From positions 2,170,001 to 2,234,000 of the forward strand of contig JAUKUA010000004.1 of the NCBI GenBank assembly GCA_030549175.1: a stretch of DNA of 64,000 nucleotides, in the 5' to 3' direction. This document shows positions 55,701 to 64,000 of the stretch, piece after piece. How positions within the stretch are numbered: position 1 is the first letter of the stretch; each line of letters begins with the position of its first letter. The notes under the pieces are model-generated. The model searched no databases. It saw nothing but the letters and a program-made list of their open reading frames with translations, and was not told the DNA's origin. A program made the position numbers and the translations under genes. This DNA comes from Lasiosphaeris hirsuta. Lineage: Eukaryota; Ascomycota; Sordariomycetes; Sordariales; Lasiosphaeriaceae.

Positions 55701-55881
55701 GTATAGGTGGCTAGTAAAGCCATGAACCAACACGGTGCTTGTCATTAGATAGTCTATTAGCACCCGAATTTGCAAGGAAGCAGTTGAATGGCTCATACTC
55801 AATTTCCGGATTTTCAACGTCCACGATGATTGACAGGCCCTCGCGCGGCACCAGCTTCGACTTCGAGACGGGGGTGGCCAT
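52768..55881 (-). pseudogene. Alpha/beta-hydrolase-NACHT-ankyrin protein (fungal NLR-like) with RIP-type stops
   Basis: Start ATG at 55879-55881; exon 1 55799..55881, intron 55738..55798. The hydrolase part has TVLVHGFTSHLYKTW, RVLTYGYDTNIRHR, FIAHSLGGIVVKELLRRS and GIPHRGADP, a DUF676/PGAP1-type lipase-like domain with a GHSLGG-type elbow. After a GC-AG-like intron near 54970 come VVEDVSSCLNDP, FLWIKGKPGSGKST (P-loop), VICFIDALDECHE (Walker B) and SSRHYLHIT. Then TFMWVVLVIHLLN, the long helical arm and ankyrin units (GRTPLSTAARYGILPLVEFL). Damage: TAA at 54025-54027 and 54013-54015, where restoring Gln gives IRQAILQRSSG, the usual linker; and a frameshift near 55610 between the LDTNA and VYWPSEL parts. 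T run at 54171-54187 codes an inserted Phe stretch. No other breaks from 54000 to 52768. Confidence 0.85.
54171..54187 (-). repeat. Poly-A/T tract inside the NACHT-ankyrin pseudogene
   Basis: About 17 A on the + strand code an uninterrupted Phe run in place of the usual two or three hydrophobic residues before SSRHY. The frame is preserved. Confidence 0.8.
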
Positions 55882-56535
55882 GCTTTTTTTTTTCTTCTTT
55901 TTTTTTTAGCATCAGGAAGGAATATTGGATTGACAGAGAGCGGTGGTGACATTCTCAGAGACTCGGAGAATGAAGTCGGAATGGGGCTGAGCGCGTCGAG
56001 GGTTTCGGCGCGAGCCCGCAGCAGTGCACCAATCAGCGCATTTTTTGGTGGCGAAGATCGGCCACGTGACAGCTATTCAAACCCGTTTGCCCGTGTACGG
56101 ACCGTACCTTGTGTATTTTCGGTGGTTAAGGAGCCTCACCCGGCCGACTTGGGATAAAAAAAGACCCATCTGATTGATAAAATCGGTTATCTGGTCTAAG
56201 TTAAATAAATCTGAATTTTCTACTAGGCCCGGAATAATACATTTCTCCATCCGGACCCCGGCCCCGTCTGGCCACCCCCTAGAGGAGGTCCATGGGAGGC
56301 CCACCGAAGAGGAAAAGCGGAAATTATCACCACACCAGGAAAAATGGGGCAGGCATATATATCAAGTAATGCCAAACCCAAAAAATACGGCACAATGTTT
56401 TTTTTACAGCTTATCTACTAGCATTCCATCTATTTTTACCACTTCCAAAACAGTGCAGTGCTTCTGAAAGATGTCTGTATACAGAGGATATCCAAGAGGG
56501 AAGATCGGCCCTACCCGTAACTGTAGCTAACGGTA
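55882..56535. other. Intergenic
   Basis: No coding signal; promoter side of the NLR-like pseudogene and ankyrin relic. Confidence 0.4.
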
Positions 56536-56770
56536 TGACAGTGCAGCAGGTTCTCGCGGCCGGAGCCAATATTAACGCAAGGAGCAGTAATGGCTGGGCC
56601 ATGTTGCACGAGGTAATAACTGCAAGAGCTTCCTGCGGCTGGGGCCGGTGCAAAAGCGAAGGGCAACGGTGGTCAGAAGCCACTCGGCTTGGCCGCCAAG
56701 TATGGCCACGGACGGCGCTGTCCGGCCATTACGTTCTTGGCTGCCTGTCTGGCTCGCCAAGGAGCTGAAA
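56536..56770 (+). pseudogene. Ankyrin-repeat relic, plus strand
   Basis: MTVQQVLAAGANINARSSNG then WAMLHEV is an ankyrin unit, and in the other frame GGQKPLGLAAKYGHG is a second. They sit on the same strand but in different frames, so at least one frameshift separates them. Confidence 0.55.
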
Positions 56771-56839
56771 CGACCTCCGTTTCCATTGTAAATGGCCTTT
56801 TCAACTGGCTTCCCACCTAGTGTTTTGCGCCGATCTGGG

Positions 56840-57110
56840 TGGTGTTTCGGGCTTGTCGCTGCCCTTCTCATTTGCATGCTGCTTGACGCCCAGGTCTACA
56901 GCGGCTAACGTCGCTCCCCGGTCCTGCAGCAGCTGAATCAGGCCCGTATTCCCGATGCAGCAGCCCAGTGCATTGCCGTCCTTCTATGCTTGGTACGCAA
57001 GTTTAGCGAAACAACGGCCTCAAGCAAGAGCACCGTCGTCTCCCTGTGCCCTTTGGACTCCTCCGTACGCGTGAACGGCCGCCTCTCGGTCGATGGTTAT
57101 TCAGCCCCTT
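56840..57110 (-). pseudogene. Ankyrin-repeat relic, minus strand
   Basis: Minus frames give GHRETTVLLLEAVVSLNLRT then KHRRTAMHWAAASG and, after a one-base shift, GNTGLIQLLQDRGATLAAVD. Together they make one and a half ankyrin units, opposite in strand to the relic at 56536. Confidence 0.55.
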
Positions 57111-57757
57111 CCCCCCTTTATGTCCCTTCCGAGGTGGACCACTTGGCGGATGCCATTCGGCGAATGCTTATCTCTATGAGCCAAAACAGGGCGTCTGGCT
57201 GAGATGCCACTTATGTGTTCCCCATCCTCTCGCTGACCTGCTAGGCAAGGTAGGGACTGATAGATAATACGCCCCTCTATTTTTTCCTTTAGCGGATGCC
57301 CTCCGGCATTACGCGGGTACTCGGCCAGTATGTCTGCCGTGTCTCACGGCATCCTGTATGGGTGACATTTCTGTTTATACCCCTCGGTATGTGCTGGCGA
57401 GGAGGAGTGTGAAAAGTCCGTGTAGGTTCCTGTATGTATATGTACCATCTTACCAACAAAAGCCGCGTGACACTCGGGGGCCGTATATAGTCTTTAAGAT
57501 TTAGGGAGGCTGGCGACGTGGCAGGTAGCGTTCCTCTCGGCCGCGGGAGGCGACGCCCAGAGCTGTAGTGTAGCCTCTATCTACACCAATCGGCTCACCG
57601 GGGTTAACAGTTTCGATATGCTGGCGGAGGCAAATAGAACAGTCTGTACGGTGGCAGAGGGATATGATGGGGCAGACGTCGGAAGGTGAAATGAGCATGA
57701 TAAATATATATTCTATTGTGTCCCAAGGTTATCATGTAAGATGAAGACTGGACTCAC
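57111..57757. other. Intergenic
   Basis: No supported gene. The minus ORF 57501..57698 follows the CorA-like relic and may be a replaced end of that gene. Confidence 0.4.
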
Positions 57758-60700
57758 AAAAATGATTGTTACGATGGTGAACCACATAATGGTCTTGCTT
57801 TGCTTCTCAGCTGCGTCGTTGATATTGTAGATAGCGTTCGTGAGCAGGAGATTTGCCTGCTTTTGCTTCAATTTGAGCGGCTGGTCAATCTACAAATACA
57901 TAAGGTACGTAAAGTCAGCAATTCCCGTAATTGCATCAGATACATCCAATGTGAGAGTACTATACCGAGTCGGCGGCTTGGCGGGGCGGGCTTATCAAGC
58001 CTGTCAATCCCGTCAAGATTTCTCTTGGCTGCTGCCAGCGGAAGAGAGGTTAGCTCAGAAGTCTATGTTTCTGCGGCATGAAAGGATACATACAGCCTTG
58101 CTAATGGAACTCGTGTAGATTTCTAGGAACTGGAGCGTCTGTTGTGGATTGCTCGTCGAGTAAGATAGATCCTCGAGCACTCTGTCCCAATAACCTCAGG
58201 CAGTTCATAGCCCGACCGGACCGAGAGGTCACGGCATTTGCTCACTATGGTTAATAGAAAAGACTTGTTTGCCATTTGGACGTTTTGGGCCTCGCTGTTT
58301 CCCTGGCACACCTTCGAGGGAAAGCCGTGATGATTGTCTCCGGGGACTTCCCGCATGCGGGCAAAACCCAGAGCCACAGTTGTTGGTCGACCATGGTCAT
58401 GATCGGCTCAAGACCGCTACCGGCGTCACCTGGCTTTTCATCCTCAAAGTACCGCAAGCAAGTCTGATCAATATCTCTTGCTGTCGTGTCAGGCAGTGTA
58501 TGGTGTTGGAACTGATCAAGGGTGCGCCGAGTATAAATGGGGTGAGCCTCCTGAATGTACGCGCGTACCAACTCCTCATCGGCATTTGGGTCGGAACCAG
58601 ACGACTCTGGAACCCCGGTGTTCATATCTTTGAGCGTCTTGGCAAGGCCTTCAACCTCGCACTTGCGTTCTTAGTGGAGGTAAGGCATCTGACGGTCCAT
58701 GATTATTAGGACATGTTACAGAGGCACAGAGTAATGACTCACAAATAGCACGAAGCCCTTCATCCGCACATTAGCCCCAGAGCTGACTGGTCTCCCATCA
58801 TCAATTTTCCCTTGCTTAAGATCGGTCTGCTTTGACTTTGCATCTGGTGAAGACGTCCCCATTCCTTCCCCCAGATTTTACTCCGTCACGATTCTTAGGC
58901 TCACTCTTCTCTGCCACGTCTGCCTCTTTGGTCTTGATCGGGGCGGTAACAGAGGCGGCTGAAATCTCGACCTTTGGCTCTGTAGCATAGCTATCAGGGT
59001 CAACTTTGGCCATCGCTAGATAATAAACGTCAGACAAAGGGAGATATCGATATCAACGTACCCAGTGGAAGGGATTGACAGTTGGCTCGCATAGGACTGT
59101 GCGTAGTGGCGCTTCTTGCCTTGAGGTATGTGCTGCTGTTCCGCCCAAAGCTTTGGTATCAAAACAAGATTACGATTCCAGGCTTCTTCTGAACCGCAAG
59201 CGTCGTAATGTCTTGCCATCAAGATCTGGAGGCCCCCCGATTAGTATCCGACGTGTGGCCCGATAAATTAAAAGCAGTTGAATTCTTGCGGATCTCACCT
59301 CAACCCATCTCATCTAGACTCGGAAGTTAATATTCCCGCCCAGTGAACTGGCGAAAGGGACTGAATACTCACGTTGTTAGCAGGCAAATGAAGCCACTCG
59401 AATTGAACATCTATTTCCGGTGATTTGTCACCGTTTGTTAAAAGCTCAGCTACGGAAACGGGCCTGGGCTTGAGCTCGAGTCCCACGCGCGCTGGAAATG
59501 GCAGGACCATAGCGGTAAACCTTTTCTCAACGCACCCTGGTTCCCTTAGTATCTTGTGTAGTGGTGAGTAGGCTTCGAGAAGCTTACGTATTTCCTCGCG
59601 TGAACGCCTGGTTGACGACTTGGCCTTGCACGAAAGCGGTGTGCGACGCTCTTTATCCTTTCTGTCTGGACGGACCTTACTGTAATCCAGAAGAAGACGG
59701 ACAGTTTCATCATTCCCACATGCCGCAGCCAAAGACAGGGGCGTCCGATCTTGTTCGTCGTCCACGCCGGGGGTCTGCCTGTCCCTCCTTGAGTAGTTCT
59801 TCAGCAACGTCGGTGTACTCTTCTGCAGCTGCCCAAGAGAGCAAGGTTCGCTTGTCTGTACCACTCAGTTGACAATAGGTCTCCTGACTGGCCACGAACT
59901 GGATGATTTCTCGATACCCTTCGGAAGAGGCGAGCCTCATTGCTTCTTGAGCAGGACCTTGATGATATCGGTATTGCCCTGCACCGCGGCCATCATCAAC
60001 ACTGTCTGGTCAATCAGGTTTCTGAGGGTCAGGTCTGCATTCCATCCGAGTAACTCTGTAGCGGATTCGACATTGCCATTCTGTGTCGCCAACACTAGTG
60101 CGGTTTCGCCGCCATTATTTTGTGCATTCACTCTGCATCCTACCATGGCCAAAACCTTGATCGCGTTGGTGTCGCCGACCCTGGCTGTGAGGTGGATTGC
60201 AGTCCAACCCTCTGCATCCGGCTGGCGGATAAGATCGTTATCGCGTAAAGTTGCTAGGGTGGATTCATTATCCATATTGCCCATCGTAGCTATGAGTAGG
60301 CTGATAGGCCTGAGCAAAAATCCCCGCGGTGTAGCAAATCTCAGAATCTGGACGACTTCGGGACCGCCTTCCTTGGCCGCTACATGAAGAGGAGTTCTTC
60401 CGCGCTTGTCGAACGATTCGGGCTTTGCGCCTCGCTCGAGCAGCAATTTGACAACTTCCTGTTCTGACTCGGTAAATAACTTGGAGAGGATGTCAATGAT
60501 CTTCTCTCTGCCATACTCAATCGCCATATCCAGGAGTGTTCGACCGGAACTGTCTTTGGCGGCATTGTCGTCTGCCTCAGCATTGAGAAGGAGCGTGACC
60601 TACTCCTCGTTGCCGCTATAGGCAGCCTATTGAAGTGGATTTCGGCCCCCACTGTCGGCCAATTGAACATTAGCATCAGCTTTGATCAGTATCTGAGCGA

Positions 60701-60928
60701 TCTTGTGACGTCCCAACTCTGCGGCCCGGGCAACCGCTGTTTGACCCCAAATGCCATCTCTTTGATCCAAGATGGAGCCTTCTCCAGTCCCTCAATGTCG
60801 TCTCTCTTCGTGAGCTCGATGATATCAGGAGAGCGTTGTGATGGCTTCGCCGTTCCTTCGTGAGGGGACTCGTCGCCAGAGTTCCCGAAAGGACTAGGAG
60901 GGCTGACATATGTCGCTAACCGAGCCAT
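57758..60928 (-). pseudogene. Ankyrin plus CorA-like (fungal Mg2+-transporter-like) pseudogene
   Basis: From the N-terminus (MARLATYVSPPSPFGNSGDE, start near 60928) ankyrin units continue through several frames: TAVARAAELGRHKIAQILIK, GRTLLDMAIEYGREKIIDIL, GRTPLHVAAKEGGPEVVQIL, DAEGWTAIHLTARVGDTNAI, LLSWAAAEEYTDVAEELL and RTPLSLAAACGNDETVRLLL. Then FEWLHLPANN, ARHYDACGSEEAW, TRRTLDQFQHHTLPDTTARD and MTMVDQQLWLWVLPAC mark the fungal CorA-like half. One exon, 57758..57889, is intact with good splice sites and codes QANLLLTNAIYNINDAAEKQ then TIMWFTIVTIIF, the pre-TM1/TM1 region. Stops TAG at two positions near 60626 and 60597 (fit CAG to TAG), frameshifts near 60790, 59940 and 59760, and no TM2 or GMN motif are seen. 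Confidence 0.75.
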
Positions 60929-61645
60929 TGATGGATGGAACGGATTGAGACGCGCATGGATAAGAACTGTAAGAAAGTCTGCAGTGCTCTGTTAACTTGC
61001 GCTGCTGGGGAACAGGAAGCCCGACATGGACGACCATTGCATATTGCTAGATGGGCAGAAGGTTAAAGCTGGTCTTGTCCAATGCTCATCAGCTCGTGTC
61101 GAGTTGAGCAGTGGACTCGGGAGGGTGTTCCCCCGAGGAGGGTTCCAAGTCTGCCAATAGGACCAATCGTCAAATCCAATGGATGCGGGTGGACCCGGGC
61201 TGGACCGGCATTCTTTCGACTGAAGCTGCAGACTGGCACACAATGAAATGAAGCACAACATCGCATATCCAGTTGTACAGCCAACCTTACAAGACTCATC
61301 CAGACCAGAGCCACCTGTGGCTCTGGTGGAGGCATGCGCGAGGCTCTTACTGTCAAGTACGCGTGTATCACCGATTGGAACGTAATAATTGCGTAACGCT
61401 CTTGGCAAGTGGCTCAAGCGCTCTCGCGAGCGCGGAACGTGCGTAGCGCTTCCGCTCCTGCAAGTGCTCATGTAACTTAACACTGACTGGTGGATTAGCA
61501 CCAACTGACCAGTCGCGCAGGCCCCCAAGCCCTACAAGCCTCAATTGACAATGGCTTTACCCACCACCCCTCTATCATGTGACTGCGCGCGCCTACCCCC
61601 TCCATCATGTGACAGCGTACCAACAACCTCTCGCTCAATTGCCTC
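60929..61645. other. Intergenic, left flank of the transposon
   Basis: No supported gene. Confidence 0.5.
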
Positions 61646-61672
61646 GCAAGCGGGTGCCAAAATAAAAGGCAA
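61646..61672 (+). repeat. Left terminal inverted repeat of the Tc1/mariner element
   Basis: 27 bp, perfect reverse complement of 62999-63025. Confidence 0.9.
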
Positions 61673-61861
61673 CCCAAACTGGTCTTGGCAAGTCACACCA
61701 CTCTCGGCCACTATCAGCCACTACCAGTTGCCTAACAATTCGATCGCCTTCGGCTCACACCACCACAGAATTCCCACAACACTCCTTTCCACCACAACAA
61801 CGCACACCCACACCACACCCACACCCACACACACATACAATGGCTTGAATGGCTACCGGCG

Positions 61862-62933
61862 ATCTACACCATCCAACTCCTAAAAAGACTGGGATACGAG
61901 GGGCCGCTTATTACCTCGAGAAGCACAAGATTCCATTTTTTAAGGCGGATATCTATCGAGATTTTGGCGTTTCTGCCCAGAGGGGCTGGCAAATCCTACA
62001 ACATGGCCGCGAATGAAGGCATCTCGAGATCGAAACCCGAGGACGGGAACGACTCCTTTTACCAGATGATTTATTAGCGGAGAAGATCCTTTGGGAATTT
62101 GGCTTCCAAGCTCGTTCTTTAACTTGGCAAGGCCTTGCCTTAGAGGCAGGGATATCTGGGATTTCGTCACGAACCATCGAACGAGCGATGGGGACATTGA
62201 GCTATCGAAAATGTATCGCCTGTGAGAAAGGATTCGTTTCCCCAAATAACGCCAAACGACGGGTCCAAGCTGCCAAACTTGCCCTCCAATATCGCCCTCG
62301 TCCCGAGAATTGGCGGGATATAAGATGGTCAGATGAATGCCATTTCGGGATTTCTTCAGAAGGTAAAATCCGAATTATCAGAAAACCTGGGGAACGATAT
62401 TGTCCGGATTGTATCCATTCTCCTGAGGAATCGACTAAAGGGAAAGATGTCCACCGTTTTCACATCTAGGCCGCCGTCGGATGGGATTTTAAATCGGAAA
62501 TTCATTTCTATGAGGTCCCGACAAATACAAACGGAAAGATGAGTTTACAAATCTATCGGGATGAGATTTTAGAAAAGGTTGTCAGCCCTTGGCTTCTCCA
62601 TGGTGATCAATCCGTACTAGAAGAAGATGGTGACTCGGGGCATGGAGGCGGAAATACCAAACGAAATAATATCGTGAAAATATGGAAGGAGAGCCATGGA
62701 TTAAAGCATTATTTTAATACTCCTGGTTCTCCAGATCTCTCTCCGATTGAGAATTGTTGGAGAGCTATAAAGCAGTATCTCCGTTCTCAATATCGGCTTA
62801 GCTCTGATATGAAAAGTTGATCCTGGAAGGATGGGAACGAATCGGTCAGCCCACAATCAACAGATATGTTGATTCTATGGTAACGCGGATGGAAGATGTG
62901 TTAGCGGGGGAGGGGAAAATGACTGGGTGGTAG
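61862..62933 (+). pseudogene. Tc1/mariner DDE transposase, inactivated
   Basis: One frame carries a helix-turn-helix-like start (RGAAYYLEKHKIPFFKADIY), WQGLALEAGISGISSRTIER, then the DDE core: IRWSDECHFGI, VLEEDGDSGHG and PGSPDLSPIENCW. About 40 residues separate the second acid and the Glu of PIEN, longer than the 34 of classical Tc1. Stops: TGA at 62014-62016 (fits CGA) and TAG at 62467-62469 in HRFHI-stop-AAVGWDF, where family members have Trp (TGG to TAG). A one-base shift near 62812 separates SSDMK from LILEGWERIGQPTINRYVDS; the restored tail ends KMTGW at 62933. RIP would account for both stops. Not mobile on its own. Confidence 0.85.
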
Positions 62934-62998
62934 TACAGATTAGATACCTGGATTTCTATGGAGAGCCCCACCTATTGATAAGTAGTTTGAAGTAATGT

Positions 62999-63025
62999 TT
63001 GCCTTTTATTTTGGCACCCGCTTGC
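62999..63025 (+). repeat. Right terminal inverted repeat of the Tc1/mariner element
   Basis: 27 bp, perfect reverse complement of 61646-61672. Confidence 0.9.
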
Positions 63026-63084
63026 CTCGCAACGCAACGCAACGCAACGCCTGCAACACCAAGGAATCGCAATATCCCAGCATC

Positions 63085-63300
63085 ATGGCCACCGTTGAAG
63101 GCCTTGGTAGTCCTCCTAGTAATCCAGGCGGGCAGCAGCCTCCCTAGCAGCCCGCGTTGCCGCAGCTCTGGACTTGCGATCGCTGCAAGCGTCAATTGAC
63201 CTTAGATTAGTTCGTCAACAAGAACCCCGCTAATAAGCTCACCGCCCGGTGCCTCGATTGCTGGAGCTCCAGAGATCAAAAGGTAGATCAATCGCTACAG
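63085..63300 (+). pseudogene. Zinc-knuckle protein relic (transposon-associated type)
   Basis: The ATG at 63085 opens MATVEGLGSPPSNPGGQQPP, a TAG, then QPALPQLWTCDRCKRQLTLD, a second TAG, and FVNKNPANKLTARCLDCWSS. The pairs CDRC and CLDC form a four-Cys zinc ribbon with a ...F.......K.ARC spacing seen in fungal repeat-associated proteins. Both stops fit CAG to TAG. It lies 60 bp from the transposon end and is its own relic. Confidence 0.5.
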
Positions 63301-64000
63301 TCATTTCGGTTGCAATAGCTAACTTCGCACTGTCTTACGCCGGGCATGGTGACAAGTCAGAAGAAAAGAAATAATAGTACAGCGGTAGATCGACAATACG
63401 GCGACAAAGAAGCTGGAAACGGTTAGTTATTACGGGGAGAGCTAGTACGTATTGCCGTCCAGCTAGGAGCGAAATTGGCGTCCTGCCGCTTGCACTCTAA
63501 TTATGAAAGATAGACGCACGGATACGCTAATAGTAGTTTGGATTCATTTTAATTCACAAGTTATACTTGTGATGCATGGACGGGTACTTCTTCCGGAAGA
63601 CGGATTTGGACTTTTCCGATCCGAAAGAGTCAGCGCCTGGAATTTGAGACTATGGCCCAGAACTCGGAGGCAATGTGTCACCACAACCACTCCTCTGCTG
63701 ACAGCAGTATCACTAACCGTACCACGACCATAATGGCGCCAAATCTTGCTCTCCATGAGCGTGTTCTGATTTACAGTATAATCTATAGTAAGCTACAGGG
63801 CTCTTGTTTAATGTTAACTTCCATCCTATGATGTAGTGCATGTAAAAGGGCGGGTGTTTTTCATATGACTGGCCTAGAACCTAATCCTTAAGGATACGGT
63901 ACGAAGGGGAACGTCTTCGGGGTCAGACCGCAACCAGCTCTGTTAGGGCGGCCTTGCGCCGCGCATCGGTTGACTCGGGGAACTCGCGATATTGGGATGT
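63301..64000. other. Intergenic to the window edge
   Basis: No recognisable gene; the ORF at 63503 has no family resemblance. Confidence 0.5.

Larger units (their letters stand above)
61646..63025 (+). mobile_element. Tc1/mariner-type DNA transposon, inactive, with 27-bp terminal inverted repeats
   Basis: About 1.38 kb. The ends are perfect inverted copies of GCAAGCGGGTGCCAAAATAA plus AAGGCAA (61646-61672 and 62999-63025). A broken DDE transposase lies inside. Target-site TA duplications are not obvious at these ends, and the flanking bases (GCCTC / CTCGC) suggest the true boundary may lie a few bases away. Size and termini fit Tc1/mariner elements of ascomycetes. Confidence 0.85.

Overview
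This window is nuclear DNA of a filamentous ascomycete, most likely a Sordariomycete (the gene set resembles Sordariales); the species cannot be named from sequence alone. Grounds: short 45-88 nt GT-AG introns with CTRAY-type branch sites, GC-rich codon use, and fungal-only families (HET, SUR7/PalI-type, Clr5, GH43_24 exo-galactanase, CE1 esterase, Kre9/Knh1-like GPI protein, OCH1-type GT32, NACHT-ankyrin proteins). Several dead genes carry stop codons explained by C-to-T or G-to-A changes (CAA, CAG, CGA or TGG becoming TAA, TAG or TGA), as expected from repeat-induced point mutation (RIP).

Layout, 1-42 kb, mainly a live gene-rich arm: 3' end of a TRAPPC12-like gene; a HET pseudogene (1.3-3.1 kb, -); a SUR7-like membrane protein (-); a secreted double-cupredoxin plus ferritin-like fusion (+); a tandem cluster of a tiny cysteine-containing ORF family (9.8-11.1 kb); a GH43_24-CBM35 exo-beta-1,3-galactanase (+); a HET relic (+) beside a sedoheptulose/fructose-bisphosphatase-like gene (-); a HAD-like protein with an odd active site (+); a Clr5-TPR protein (+) convergent with the CTD-kinase cyclin Ctk2 (-); a CE1 esterase (+); a decayed unknown gene (26.5-27.4 kb); a GPI-anchored Kre9-like protein (+); a SAM methyltransferase (+); a stand-alone FAR1-like DNA-binding protein (+); a small possible SAM-fold protein (+); an interferon-induced 6-16 (IFI6/ISG12-like) homolog (-); a 49-aa membrane microprotein (+); ribosome-biogenesis factor Esf1 (+); and an OCH1-type glycosyltransferase (-).

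Layout, 42-64 kb, an accessory graveyard: a NACHT pseudogene (-), an SNF2/RAD16-like helicase with one nonsense codon and no motif VI (+), an MFS transporter relic (+), a TauD/TfdA dioxygenase relic (-), a small membrane protein (-), an alpha/beta-hydrolase-NACHT-ankyrin NLR-like pseudogene with two CAA-to-TAA type stops (-), two opposed ankyrin relics, an ankyrin-CorA-like pseudogene (-), a RIP-damaged Tc1/mariner element with 27-bp inverted termini, and another transposon-associated zinc-knuckle relic. Together with the HET genes of the left half, this is a dense set of decayed fungal self/non-self recognition genes.

The live genes are not one pathway. Secreted wall-polysaccharide enzymes (galactanase, CE1 esterase), cell-surface proteins (SUR7-like, GPI-anchored, cupredoxin-ferritin) and housekeeping factors (TRAPPC12, Ctk2, Esf1) are interspersed. 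All exon boundaries are read by eye from splice signals, frame and family conservation; none was tested against transcripts.
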